Below, piece by piece: positions 5,778 to 10,500 of a stretch of DNA of 10,860 nucleotides; within the stretch, counting starts at the first letter, position 1, and each line of letters opens with the position of its first letter. The position numbers and the translations under genes are program-made. Source of the DNA: Candidatus Nanohalarchaeota archaeon (GTDB lineage: Archaea; EX4484-52; B79-G9). Below the pieces are notes generated by a model, which saw nothing but the letters and a program-made list of their open reading frames with translations, had not been told where the DNA came from and did no database searches. The stretch lies in assembly GCA_030635525.1 (NCBI GenBank), contig DAOVYR010000018.1:1-10860 (forward strand), given 5' to 3'.

Positions 5778-6869
5778 TTAGCTTTTATAATTGCTTTTTG
5801 AAAGGATGGAGGCAAGAACTGATGATAAAACTACTGCGCCGACTACTGATGCATATATCCCTGTGTTGAATATTTCAAGTTCATAGCCTATTGTTGCTGC
5901 TACGATACCGAGACTCAGTTGCGAATTAAAGAGTATGCTGATATAGCGCGTCTTTCGGCCCATGTATTTCTTTGAGAAAATATATGTGCCTGCAAAGTTG
6001 GAGATGAAACTGACTGCGAACAATAACAGGATTAGCCAGATATTTTCAAATAGTGCTATAAGACTGAGGGTTGTTCCGACCTTGAAGAAAAAAATCGGTG
6101 CGAGGAACCCGAAGGTTATTCCCCTCAGTTTATCCCATAATTTCACATGTTCTACTATCACACCGGATGTAATGATACCAAGAATGAAAGCAAGAAAAAC
6201 AGCTTCAATGCCTATGGCTTCACCGGCAATGCCGATGCCGAGTATCAAAAACAGGATTATCTTGAATTCTAATTCTACGGTATTGCCTTTGTAGTGGCTG
6301 AATATTCTTTTTCCAAAGTAGGGTACAAAGTATGAAAATATGGCAAATGCGAGGATAAAAGCGAGTGTGATGTGGGTTATGTCTGAAAACATGAGGCTTA
6401 GGGCGATCATGCTTAATAAGTCTACTATCATTGCAGCGGATAGTATTTTTTTGCCTGTGTTGTCCAGGCGCTCTTTTGATTTCAAGAGCAGGGGGTAGAC
6501 CAGAGCGATCGAGGTTGTTGAGAGGGCGACGGCGGTCAAGAGCGCCTGTTCATATGAGAAGTGCAGGAAGTATGCTGTGATGAAATAGACTGCGAGGAAG
6601 GGGGAAAGAAAGGATGCGCTGCCGATTACCATGCTGCTTTTTGCGTTCTTTTTTAAGACGTCAAAGTCTATCTCGAGGCCTGCAAAGAACATGAGGGCAA
6701 GGATGCCTAATTCTGCCAGCACGTCGATCACTTCTGCGCCTGGGAAATTGAAGAAGTTGAATGCGATTACGCCTGCAAGGATCTCGAATATTGCGCTGAC
6801 TATGCTCAGCTTTATTGCAATGAATCCTGCGAAGATTATCAATCCTACTGCTGTGAAGATTTCGTTCAT
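5778..6869 (-). CDS. Cation:proton antiporter, CPA2 (Kef/NapA) type
   Basis: A 363-residue integral membrane protein with about 11-13 hydrophobic segments across its length and no C-terminal TrkA/NAD domain, so it is the transport core only. Family marks: LAELGILALMFFAGLEID (52-68, the conserved 'lFl.GLe.d' region); the TM4 break ALSTTSIAL (116-123); TM5 A-A-M-I-V-D150-L-L-S with a single acidic residue where electrogenic members have Asp-Asp; and F-F-F-K263-V-G in the TM10 region. A single Asp suggests electroneutral exchange of K+ or Na+ for H+ (inference from family behaviour). A TTG directly after the radB stop is in frame, but the ATG at 6869, nine bases on, is the more likely start; no strong Shine-Dalgarno is present, so translation probably depends on coupling to radB. 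Confidence 0.9.
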   Translation of the reverse strand: MNEIFTAVGLIIFAGFIAIKLSIVSAIFEILAGVIAFNFFNFPGAEVIDVLAELGILALMFFAGLEIDFDVLKKNAKSSMVIGSASFLSPFLAVYFITAYFLHFSYEQALLTAVALSTTSIALVYPLLLKSKERLDNTGKKILSAAMIVDLLSMIALSLMFSDITHITLAFILAFAIFSYFVPYFGKRIFSHYKGNTVELEFKIILFLILGIGIAGEAIGIEAVFLAFILGIITSGVIVEHVKLWDKLRGITFGFLAPIFFFKVGTTLSLIALFENIWLILLLFAVSFISNFAGTYIFSKKYMGRKTRYISILFNSQLSLGIVAATIGYELEIFNTGIYASVVGAVVLSSVLASILSKSNYKS

Positions 6870-6878
6870 GGATATCAA

Positions 6879-7571
6879 CTAGAATATGCCAAATTTCTTT
6901 GCTGTGTCTACAAGGCCTTCGTTTTTGATCTCGAATTCCGTGCTTTGGGCTTCCGGTCTTGAGCGGTGTTTTTTCAGGGTTGCTTTTCTGCGGTTGTTGC
7001 CGGTTTTTTCGAGCAGTACAAGGCATTTAGAAAAATAGCGCGGGATGTCGCGGCCGACGAGTTCAAGGTCGCCTGAGTCGAAGTCTGTGTAGACCTGGTT
7101 GGTTACGATGACAGGTATTTTGTTTTCTCTTGCCAGTTTTGAGAGGAGGGCGAATTGTTTGCTTAGGATGCGGTTGACTTCCTGTATTTTATCTTTCCTG
7201 AGTTCGAGGCGGTAGAGGGCCACTATGGAGTCTACTATTATGAGGCCGATGTTTTTGTCTTCGAGTTCTTTTTCGAGGGCGTTGAGCATCCGCTCCTGGT
7301 CCCAGAAGGTTTTCGGGTCTGTGAGTATCAGGTTTTCGAGGTCTTTTTTGCCATGGGGGTGCATCTGGATGAAGCGCTCGATTGAGAAGCCGCCTTCGGC
7401 GTCGATGTAGATTGCTTTTTTGCCGGTTTTTAGGCATGAGACTGCGCACTGGAGGCAGATGTTTGTTTTGCCTGAGCCGGCTGCACCGTAGAAGTTGGTG
7501 ATTATGCCGGATTCTATGCCGCCGCCTAAGAGGTTGTTGAGGTTTTTGCAGCCCAGTGAGAGTTTGTCCAT
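6879..7571 (-). CDS. radB: DNA repair and recombination protein RadB
   Basis: A 230-residue RecA/RadA-family ATPase lacking the N-terminal helix-hairpin-helix domain of RadA, as expected for RadB. Walker A is G-A-A-G-S-G-K-T (29-36); Walker B is L-I-I-V-D (110-114); the loop-2 region has P-V-I-V-T-N-Q-V (153-160) followed by a short acidic loop; the C-terminus ends in basic residues (RRKATLKKHRSRPEAQ) before the last strands. RadB is a euryarchaeal paralogue that assists RadA-driven homologous recombination. The ATG at 7571 lies about 25 bp downstream of a TATA-like element with no ribosome site, so the mRNA is probably leaderless. It is followed directly by the antiporter gene, a two-gene unit of unrelated function, and is divergent from the polyprenol-kinase gene. 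Confidence 0.95.
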   Translation of the reverse strand: MDKLSLGCKNLNNLLGGGIESGIITNFYGAAGSGKTNICLQCAVSCLKTGKKAIYIDAEGGFSIERFIQMHPHGKKDLENLILTDPKTFWDQERMLNALEKELEDKNIGLIIVDSIVALYRLELRKDKIQEVNRILSKQFALLSKLARENKIPVIVTNQVYTDFDSGDLELVGRDIPRYFSKCLVLLEKTGNNRRKATLKKHRSRPEAQSTEFEIKNEGLVDTAKKFGIF

Positions 7572-7592
7572 GGGGTATTATTCAGAGGGTGA

Positions 7593-7600
7593 GTATTTAA
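7593..7600 (-). promoter_or_regulatory. TATA box of radB (leaderless)
   Basis: On the minus strand TTAAATAC is centred about 25 bp upstream of the radB ATG. It is the mirror partner of the identical + strand octamer at 7621-7628. Confidence 0.5.
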
Positions 7601-7620
7601 TGTTTTTTGGTTTTGGGAAA

Positions 7621-7628
7621 GTATTTAA
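7621..7628 (+). promoter_or_regulatory. TATA box of the polyprenol-kinase gene (leaderless)
   Basis: GTATTTAA is centred about 28 bp upstream of the ATG at 7653. A second TATA-like string (CATATATG, about 7638-7645) is too close to the ATG to serve that start. Confidence 0.5.
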
Positions 7629-7652
7629 CTGTGGGATAGCATATATGTTTTT

Positions 7653-8294
7653 ATGGGTTCGCCTAAGGCTGAGAGGTATTCGTTTGGTACTGAGATCTTG
7701 AGAAAGCTGGTTCATCTTAATGGTATTTATCTTGTTCTTCTGTATGAGTTTTTTGGGCAGAGGTTTACGCTTGGAGTTCTTACTGTCGCGCTTGTTGTTG
7801 CGCTTGAGGCCGAGTATTTCAGGATTGAGTGGGGCCGGAAGATACCACTGTTTGATGTGCTGTTTCGGCAGAAGGAGGAGAAGGCGCTTGGAGGGCATGT
7901 GTTTCTTGGGATCGGCGCGATTATCGTGATATCTGTGTTTTCGAAGGAGGTTGCGCAGCTTGCTATTCTTATGACTGTTGTGGGGGATGCGGCTGCTGCG
8001 ATTTTCGGGAGGGCGTACGGGAAGCATTTTATCCCGGGGTTGAAGGGTAAGGCAATCGAGGGTGTTTTTGCGGAGTTTGTTTGTGATATTGTTGTCGGGA
8101 TTGTTTATTTTGTACTGTTTTTCGGGGGTATTTCCGGGATGTGGTGGGTTGTTTTGATTGTTATGGCGCTTTCTGCAACTTTGACTGAGACATTATGCAG
8201 CAGGATGGATGATAATTTGCTTGTGCCTGTGTTTTGTGGTTTTACGGGGGAAATGCTTGTGGTTTTGCTGGGGATAGCGAGTATTGCTGTTTAG
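7653..8294 (+). CDS. Diacylglycerol/polyprenol kinase family protein (dolichol-kinase-like)
   Basis: A 213-residue membrane protein with about six or seven hydrophobic segments. Family motifs in order: L-R-K-L-V-H (16-21), a conserved opening of the SEC59/VTE5/DGK1-type CTP-dependent kinases; R72...E-K-A-L-G-G-H-V-F-L (76-85); the signature G-D-A-A-A-A-I-F-G-R-A-Y-G-K (111-124); K-G-K-A-I-E-G (131-137); and the late E-T...M-D-D-N-L-L-V-P (179-192). These enzymes use CTP to phosphorylate a polyprenol, dolichol, geranylgeraniol or diacylglycerol. In archaea the likely roles are recycling of the glycosylation carrier dolichol or salvage of isoprenoid alcohols; the substrate cannot be read from sequence. 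No ribosome site precedes the ATG and the TATA spacing fits leaderless mRNA. It converges on the minus-strand microprotein/RNA transcript. Confidence 0.88.
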   Translation: MGSPKAERYSFGTEILRKLVHLNGIYLVLLYEFFGQRFTLGVLTVALVVALEAEYFRIEWGRKIPLFDVLFRQKEEKALGGHVFLGIGAIIVISVFSKEVAQLAILMTVVGDAAAAIFGRAYGKHFIPGLKGKAIEGVFAEFVCDIVVGIVYFVLFFGGISGMWWVVLIVMALSATLTETLCSRMDDNLLVPVFCGFTGEMLVVLLGIASIAV

Positions 8295-8307
8295 AAAAAG
8301 ATAGAAT

Positions 8308-8337
8308 AAAAAAAAATTGAATGGATTTCTCCATTCA
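8308..8337 (-). terminator. Intrinsic-type terminator of the microprotein/structured-RNA transcript
   Basis: On the minus strand TGAATGGA, loop GAAA, TCCATTCA (8337-8318) forms a perfect 8-bp stem. It is followed after an A by an unbroken run of nine T (8316-8308). The orientation shows it serves minus-strand transcription; the same DNA on the + strand gives only a hairpin without a T-tract after the kinase gene. Confidence 0.7.
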
Positions 8338-8343
8338 GTTCAA

Positions 8344-8466
8344 ATGCTAAAGATTCCGCTACTCTACTTGAGTATCTGCATACGGAATCTTTGCATGTCA
8401 ACAACTTTGGAGATATTTGTGGGCATGCAAGGCATGCCGCCGTCTATTGACCGGCGGTTGTTGACA
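8344..8466 (-). ncRNA. Candidate structured RNA (multi-branched fold) in the 3' part of a minus-strand transcript
   Basis: Read on the minus strand: a perfect 10-bp closing stem TGTCAACAAC (8466-8457) with GTTGTTGACA (8405-8396). It encloses two hairpins, CGCCG/CGGCG (about 8456-8438) and GGCATGC-CTT-GCATGCC (8438-8422), which share two bases. Then comes a separate long stem-loop, ATGCAAAGATTCCG (8396-8383) with CGGAATCTTTAGCAT (8358-8344), 14 bp with one bulge, carrying a small TACTC/GAGTA hairpin in its loop. Six bases later the terminator hairpin begins. The density and perfection of stems are far above the flanking sequence. It starts three bases after the stop of the acidic microprotein. 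I do not recognise it as SRP, RNase P, tmRNA-like or box C/D-H/ACA RNA. Confidence 0.6.
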
Positions 8467-8468
8467 AA

Positions 8469-8552
8469 TCAGAAGTCGTCGTCACTGTCTTCGTCACCAT
8501 CGTCGTCTTTTTCTTCTTCGTCGTCGTAGTTATCTTCGTATTCGTCATCCAT
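8469..8552 (-). CDS. 27-residue highly acidic microprotein
   Basis: A short reading frame, ATG at 8552 and TGA at 8471-8469. It encodes M-D-D-E-Y-E-D-N-Y then Asp/Glu-rich sequence ending in D-D-D-F: about 19 of 27 residues are Asp or Glu, with one Lys and no hydrophobic core. The reason to believe it is translated is the ribosome site: GGAGGTG lies seven bases before the ATG on the minus strand, one of the best in the window. A TATA element sits about 110 bp upstream and a terminator 150 bp downstream. It would be disordered alone; a DNA mimic, a partner-binding tail, a metal-binding peptide, or a translated leader regulating the structured RNA behind it are all possible. No family is known to me. 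The repetitive GAC/GAA codons could also reflect simple-sequence DNA, but the ribosome site argues against that. Confidence 0.65.
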   Translation of the reverse strand: MDDEYEDNYDDEEEKDDDGDEDSDDDF

Positions 8553-8662
8553 TTTGGACACCTCCGGCTAATCTAAGTTGGAAATAGACTTGCGTAAATG
8601 ATGTTCGGCTATCGGTATTATAACGAGAAATTAATGTCAAACCCACACCCCCGCAATCCTTT

Positions 8663-8671
8663 GATTTTATA
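8663..8671 (-). promoter_or_regulatory. Putative TATA box of the microprotein/RNA transcript
   Basis: On the minus strand the sequence reads TATAAAATC. Initiation about 26 bp on (near 8641) would give a transcript of about 330 nt: a leader of about 90 nt, the microprotein, the structured region and the T9 terminator. The leader (8553-8640) shows no further gene. Confidence 0.45.
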
Positions 8672-8723
8672 CGCATTAAATGGAATCCGGTGTTTAAATA
8701 GATTTGTGTGTTTTGGGTATAGA

Positions 8724-8796
8724 TGGACTGGGCGGGGTTCGAACCCGCGGCCTCTGCCATGCCAAGGCAGTACTCTTCCAACTGAGCCACCAGCCC
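8724..8796 (-). tRNA. tRNA-Ala, anticodon GGC
   Basis: A 73-nt tRNA with all arms intact: acceptor GGGCTGG/CCAGTCC with the G3-U70 wobble pair that identifies alanine tRNA, D-arm GCTC...GAGT with GG in the loop, anticodon stem CTGCC/GGCAG around TTGGCAT (anticodon GGC, reading GCC/GCU), five-base variable region, T-arm GCGGG-TTCGAAC-CCCGC, and discriminator A73. CCA is not encoded and there is no intron. Confidence 0.97.
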
Positions 8797-8823
8797 ATGA
8801 TGGTCTTATATATTAGAGGGGAA

Positions 8824-8833
8824 TTTTTTATTT
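8824..8833 (-). promoter_or_regulatory. Possible TATA element for tRNA-Ala
   Basis: On the minus strand AAATAAAAAA is centred about 32 bp before the tRNA 5' end, predicting initiation a few bases upstream of G1. The better-looking ATATATAAG nearer the gene (about 8806-8815) would start transcription inside the tRNA and is not suitable. Confidence 0.3.
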
Positions 8834-9119
8834 GTGGTGGTTTTTTTGTGTAAAAAACAAGCTGCGAATAGAAATAAAAAAAGGTTCCCTGTTGATTTTA
8901 TGTTTGTATTGACAGATAAAGAGATTGAGTTCTTGGTGTCACAATCTGTGATACCTTCAAAAAAACATTTAGGAGGAGCTTTACCTTATGCTTTTACTGA
9001 GCAAGGTGTTGCTAATCTTTCCTAATGAGGTATGGAGCGCGCAGCAGAAGGAGGTTGTTGATGCGTAGATTGACGCAGGCAATGTTGAATGTTTGGGTGA
9101 GATGCGGGGGCGCGAGTAG
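8834..9119 (+). pseudogene. Decayed ORF6N-domain gene remnant, joined to a second broken fragment
   Basis: From about 8870 the frame reads KKRFPVDFMFVLTDKEIEFL, then VSQSVIPSKKHLGG, then PYAFTEQGVANLS. This is the core of the ORF6N domain, a DNA-binding KilA-N-related module of phage and mobile-element antirepressors. The N-terminus is missing, the sequence stops at TAA (9023-9025), and everything downstream of the usual 'FTEQGVAmLSSVL' point is absent. From about 9015, in the next frame, a different fragment (FPNEVWSAQQKEVVDA, in-frame TAG at 9066, then IDAGN...MRGRE and a TAG at 9117) looks like the tail of another, unrecognised gene broken by a stop. Together they mark an old insertion or deletion junction beside the tRNA. 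The ORF6N call rests on motif memory; no complete protein can be made here. Confidence 0.65.
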
Positions 9120-9191
9120 ATATAACACCCCAAATAGAGGTGTTTTATGTAATTTTGTACATAAAACTCCTTGTTCAACGAAATCGCCCCC
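9106..9191. repeat. Hairpin element S1 (recombination-site-like)
   Basis: Outer arms GGGGGCG (9106-9112) and CGCCCCC (9185-9191). Inside are AACACC/GGTGTT (9124-9129, 9139-9144) and a perfect 9-bp repeat TTTTATGTA/TACATAAAA (9143-9151, 9158-9166). Boxes TATAAC (9121-9126) and GTTCAACG (9173-9180) bracket the hairpins. It lies between the ORF6N remnant and the next small gene. Confidence 0.5.
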
Positions 9192-9207
9192 TTCCAACTA
9201 ACGAAAT

Positions 9208-9215
9208 ATTTATAA
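9208..9215 (+). promoter_or_regulatory. TATA box of the 9259 gene
   Basis: ATTTATAA predicts initiation near 9238, giving a leader of about 20 nt with GGGGTGGT just before the ATG. Confidence 0.5.
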
Positions 9216-9258
9216 ATGTTAACCACCGATAAATAATAAACTATGTGGGGTGGTCCGT

Positions 9259-9639
9259 ATGTCTACTTGTGATAACTTATTATTGGAAACAGGAGAAATT
9301 AAAGAAAAATTAAAAAATATTGAACAATATATGACAACAAACGCCCTACAGGAAGCATATACTTTTGCACGCCTTATTGGAGACTATCTACCGGAAAACG
9401 AAGAGGTAACTCCAGAGGGGTTCTACAATCTTGCAGCAATCACTGTTTTAGATGCTATGGTTCAAGGCAAGGACAAAAAGGGCAACATAATTATAGATCG
9501 ACTATATCCGGACGATGGAATGAGACAGTTGTCATTGGTGCTAGATATTAAAACAATAGCCTCCGCTGTATGTCCTACTGATTTTGCTAATTGTGTTAAG
9601 AAATACTCAAAAGAAATGTACCAGTTAATGAAAAAATGA
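9259..9639 (+). CDS. Small soluble protein of unknown function (accessory)
   Basis: A 126-residue, mostly helical protein without signal or membrane segments. Visible pieces: a charged N-terminal helix (EIKEKLKNIEQYM, about 12-24), a second helix with AYTFARLIGDYLPENEEVTPEGFYNLAA (about 34-61), a K-D-K-K-G turn (71-75), and a C-terminal part with two Cys (C105, C112) and a basic end. The ATG at 9259 has GGGGTGGT a few bases upstream; a GTG at 9250 inside that site is less likely. Its A/T-rich codons differ from the topA-radB block, as expected of an acquired gene. It stands alone between hairpin elements S1 and S2 and is bracketed by an inverted TCGCCCCC (9184-9191) / GGGGGCGA (9652-9659) pair. 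I do not recognise the family; an accessory or defence-type role is speculation. Confidence 0.7.
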   Translation: MSTCDNLLLETGEIKEKLKNIEQYMTTNALQEAYTFARLIGDYLPENEEVTPEGFYNLAAITVLDAMVQGKDKKGNIIIDRLYPDDGMRQLSLVLDIKTIASAVCPTDFANCVKKYSKEMYQLMKK

Positions 9640-9651
9640 CTTTTTACGTGC

Positions 9652-9813
9652 GGGGGCGACTCTTCGAATTTTCTATAGAAAATCCTCGCAGACTCTATGC
9701 CATTGGTAATCGGTCGCTGAACAAAGAATTTTACGATTTCGCTTCGCTTCATCCACATTTTCCTTCGGAAAACGTCGTAAAATTCCAAAAGTTATACGAC
9801 ATTGAGTTCGGGC
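9652..9813. repeat. Hairpin element S2 (recombination-site-like)
   Basis: It begins with GGGGGCGA (9652-9659), then a perfect 16-bp palindrome ATTTTCTATAGAAAAT (9668-9683). Next is a perfect 11-bp inverted repeat GAATTTTACGA (9726-9736) / TCGTAAAATTC (9775-9785) with an internal TTTTCC-TTC-GGAAAA hairpin (9758-9772). It is bracketed by GCTGAAC (9716-9722) and GTTATACG (9791-9798), and ends with TTGAGTTCGGGC (9802-9813), the left arm of the 12-bp inverted repeat. Confidence 0.55.
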
Positions 9814-9867
9814 TAAAATAACAATAATAAGCTAAGAACAAACATTGCTCAAAAATAACGAAACAAA

Positions 9868-9885
9868 TTTATTTATTTATTTATT
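9868..9885. repeat. TTTA microsatellite
   Basis: About four and a half tandem TTTA units. On the minus strand it supplies the TAA stop (9879-9877) of the next gene and further stops behind it; on the + strand it is T-rich. Confidence 0.7.
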
Positions 9886-10281
9886 ATATGCGACGGTGGT
9901 ATAATTATTAAGCTTAACTCCAGACACAATTAGCTTATATTGTATCTTAGAATCATCGACATCATGGGAAGGATATTTGAACTCTTTTAATTTTCCACAA
10001 AGAGTTACAGGCTTACTTATTTCAGAAGAAACTCTTAGCATACTTAATTCTTTCGTAGCTCCTACACTTGCAACAGGATTTCCTTCAAATAATAATAGTA
10101 AGTCTTCTTCTTGCAAAAAACCCACGTACGTGGGTCTTCCAATTGGTAGTAGCTGACCAAAAAGCGAAATACTATCTTGAAGTCCTCTTGCAATTCCTTC
10201 CACTTCAACATGCTCACTTTCTAAATCTATACTTCCATAATTTATAATCTCAGAGATTTTCATCTTATGATATTCCACCAT
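9877..10281 (-). CDS. Small soluble protein, possibly OB-fold-like, unknown function (accessory)
   Basis: A 134-residue protein (128 if the ATG at 10263, which has GGTGG upstream, is used). Its residues alternate as in a beta-rich domain: HVEVEGIARGL (24-34), a central TYVGFLQEEDLLLLFEGNPVASVG (51-74), and KPVTLCGKLKEF...YKLIVSGVKL (about 90-124). The recurring 'V-x-G' turns and the SKPVTLCGKL strand resemble OB-fold nucleic-acid-binding proteins, but this is a weak visual resemblance. No signal or membrane segment is visible. A TATA element (about 10309-10317) predicts a nearly leaderless mRNA for the 10281 start. The gene is AT-rich, ends inside a TTTA repeat, and is flanked by a perfect 12-bp inverted repeat plus inverted GTTATACG/CGTATAAC boxes, so it sits in its own small module. 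The family is not recognised. Confidence 0.65.
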   Translation of the reverse strand: MVEYHKMKISEIINYGSIDLESEHVEVEGIARGLQDSISLFGQLLPIGRPTYVGFLQEEDLLLLFEGNPVASVGATKELSMLRVSSEISKPVTLCGKLKEFKYPSHDVDDSKIQYKLIVSGVKLNNYTTVAYNK

Positions 10282-10308
10282 AGTACCACAAAGGAGTAAC
10301 TAATGTCT

Positions 10309-10317
10309 CTTTATAAA
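10309..10317 (-). promoter_or_regulatory. TATA box of the 9877-10281 gene
   Basis: On the minus strand ATTTATAAA predicts initiation near 10287, about 6 nt before the ATG at 10281. Confidence 0.45.
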
Positions 10318-10356
10318 TCTTTGCACAATAATACCATAAATTCACCAATTCATCAC

Positions 10357-10368
10357 GCCCGAACTCAA
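10357..10368. repeat. Right arm of the 12-bp inverted repeat flanking the accessory gene
   Basis: GCCCGAACTCAA is the exact reverse complement of TTGAGTTCGGGC at 9802-9813. The arms enclose 543 bp holding only the minus-strand gene and its promoter. Confidence 0.75.
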
Positions 10369-10407
10369 ACGCTAAAGGGACGTTGCACTTCTCTCTTCGC
10401 TCGACCT

Positions 10408-10499
10408 CGTATAACAAGCAAATATACGGCAAAATTTCTTGCAGAAATTTTTCCCAAATCGGTGACAAGCACCGACTTCGCATATTTGCAAAACGGTTA
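10408..10499. repeat. Hairpin element S3 (recombination-site-like)
   Basis: Left box CGTATAAC (10408-10415), the exact reverse complement of the S2 box GTTATACG. Then outer arms GCAAATAT (10418-10425) / ATATTTGC (10482-10489) enclose two hairpins: AAAATTTC-TTGCA-GAAATTTT (10431-10451) and TCGGTG-ACAAG-CACCGA (10459-10475). Right box GGTTAG (10495-10500) abuts the stop codon of the methyltransferase gene. A CTTCGCTC-type string lies just outside (10395-10402). Confidence 0.6.
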
Positions 10500-10500
10500 G

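Noticed and set aside
8341..8470. Short inverted repeats considered as a CRISPR array or IS200/IS605 end
   Set aside because: There is no regular direct repeat/spacer pattern and no transposase gene. The repeats nest as one RNA fold instead.
8317..8529. A 70-codon + frame ending in a run of serines
   Set aside because: The serine run is the antisense of the Asp/Glu codons of the microprotein, and the start overlaps the terminator hairpin. It is a shadow.
8724..8796. tRNA-Ala as a classical integrase att site
   Set aside because: Elements that use tRNA genes usually duplicate the 3' end, but the accessory stretch lies on the 5' side of this tRNA and I found no second copy of its 3' end in the window.
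8806..8815. ATATATAAG just upstream of tRNA-Ala as its TATA box
   Set aside because: At archaeal spacing, transcription would begin inside the tRNA. A weaker element at 8824-8833 fits the distance.
9636..9821. A 61-codon + frame overlapping the stop of the 9259 gene (ATGA)
   Set aside because: It lies entirely in element S2, including its perfect palindromes, which explain the sequence better than coding does. No ribosome site is placed for it other than coupling.
10265..10483. A 72-codon minus-strand frame upstream of the 9877-10281 gene
   Set aside because: It starts inside hairpin element S3, runs through the 12-bp repeat and the TATA box, overlaps the next gene's start and has no ribosome site. 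It reads as chance openness of repeat DNA.
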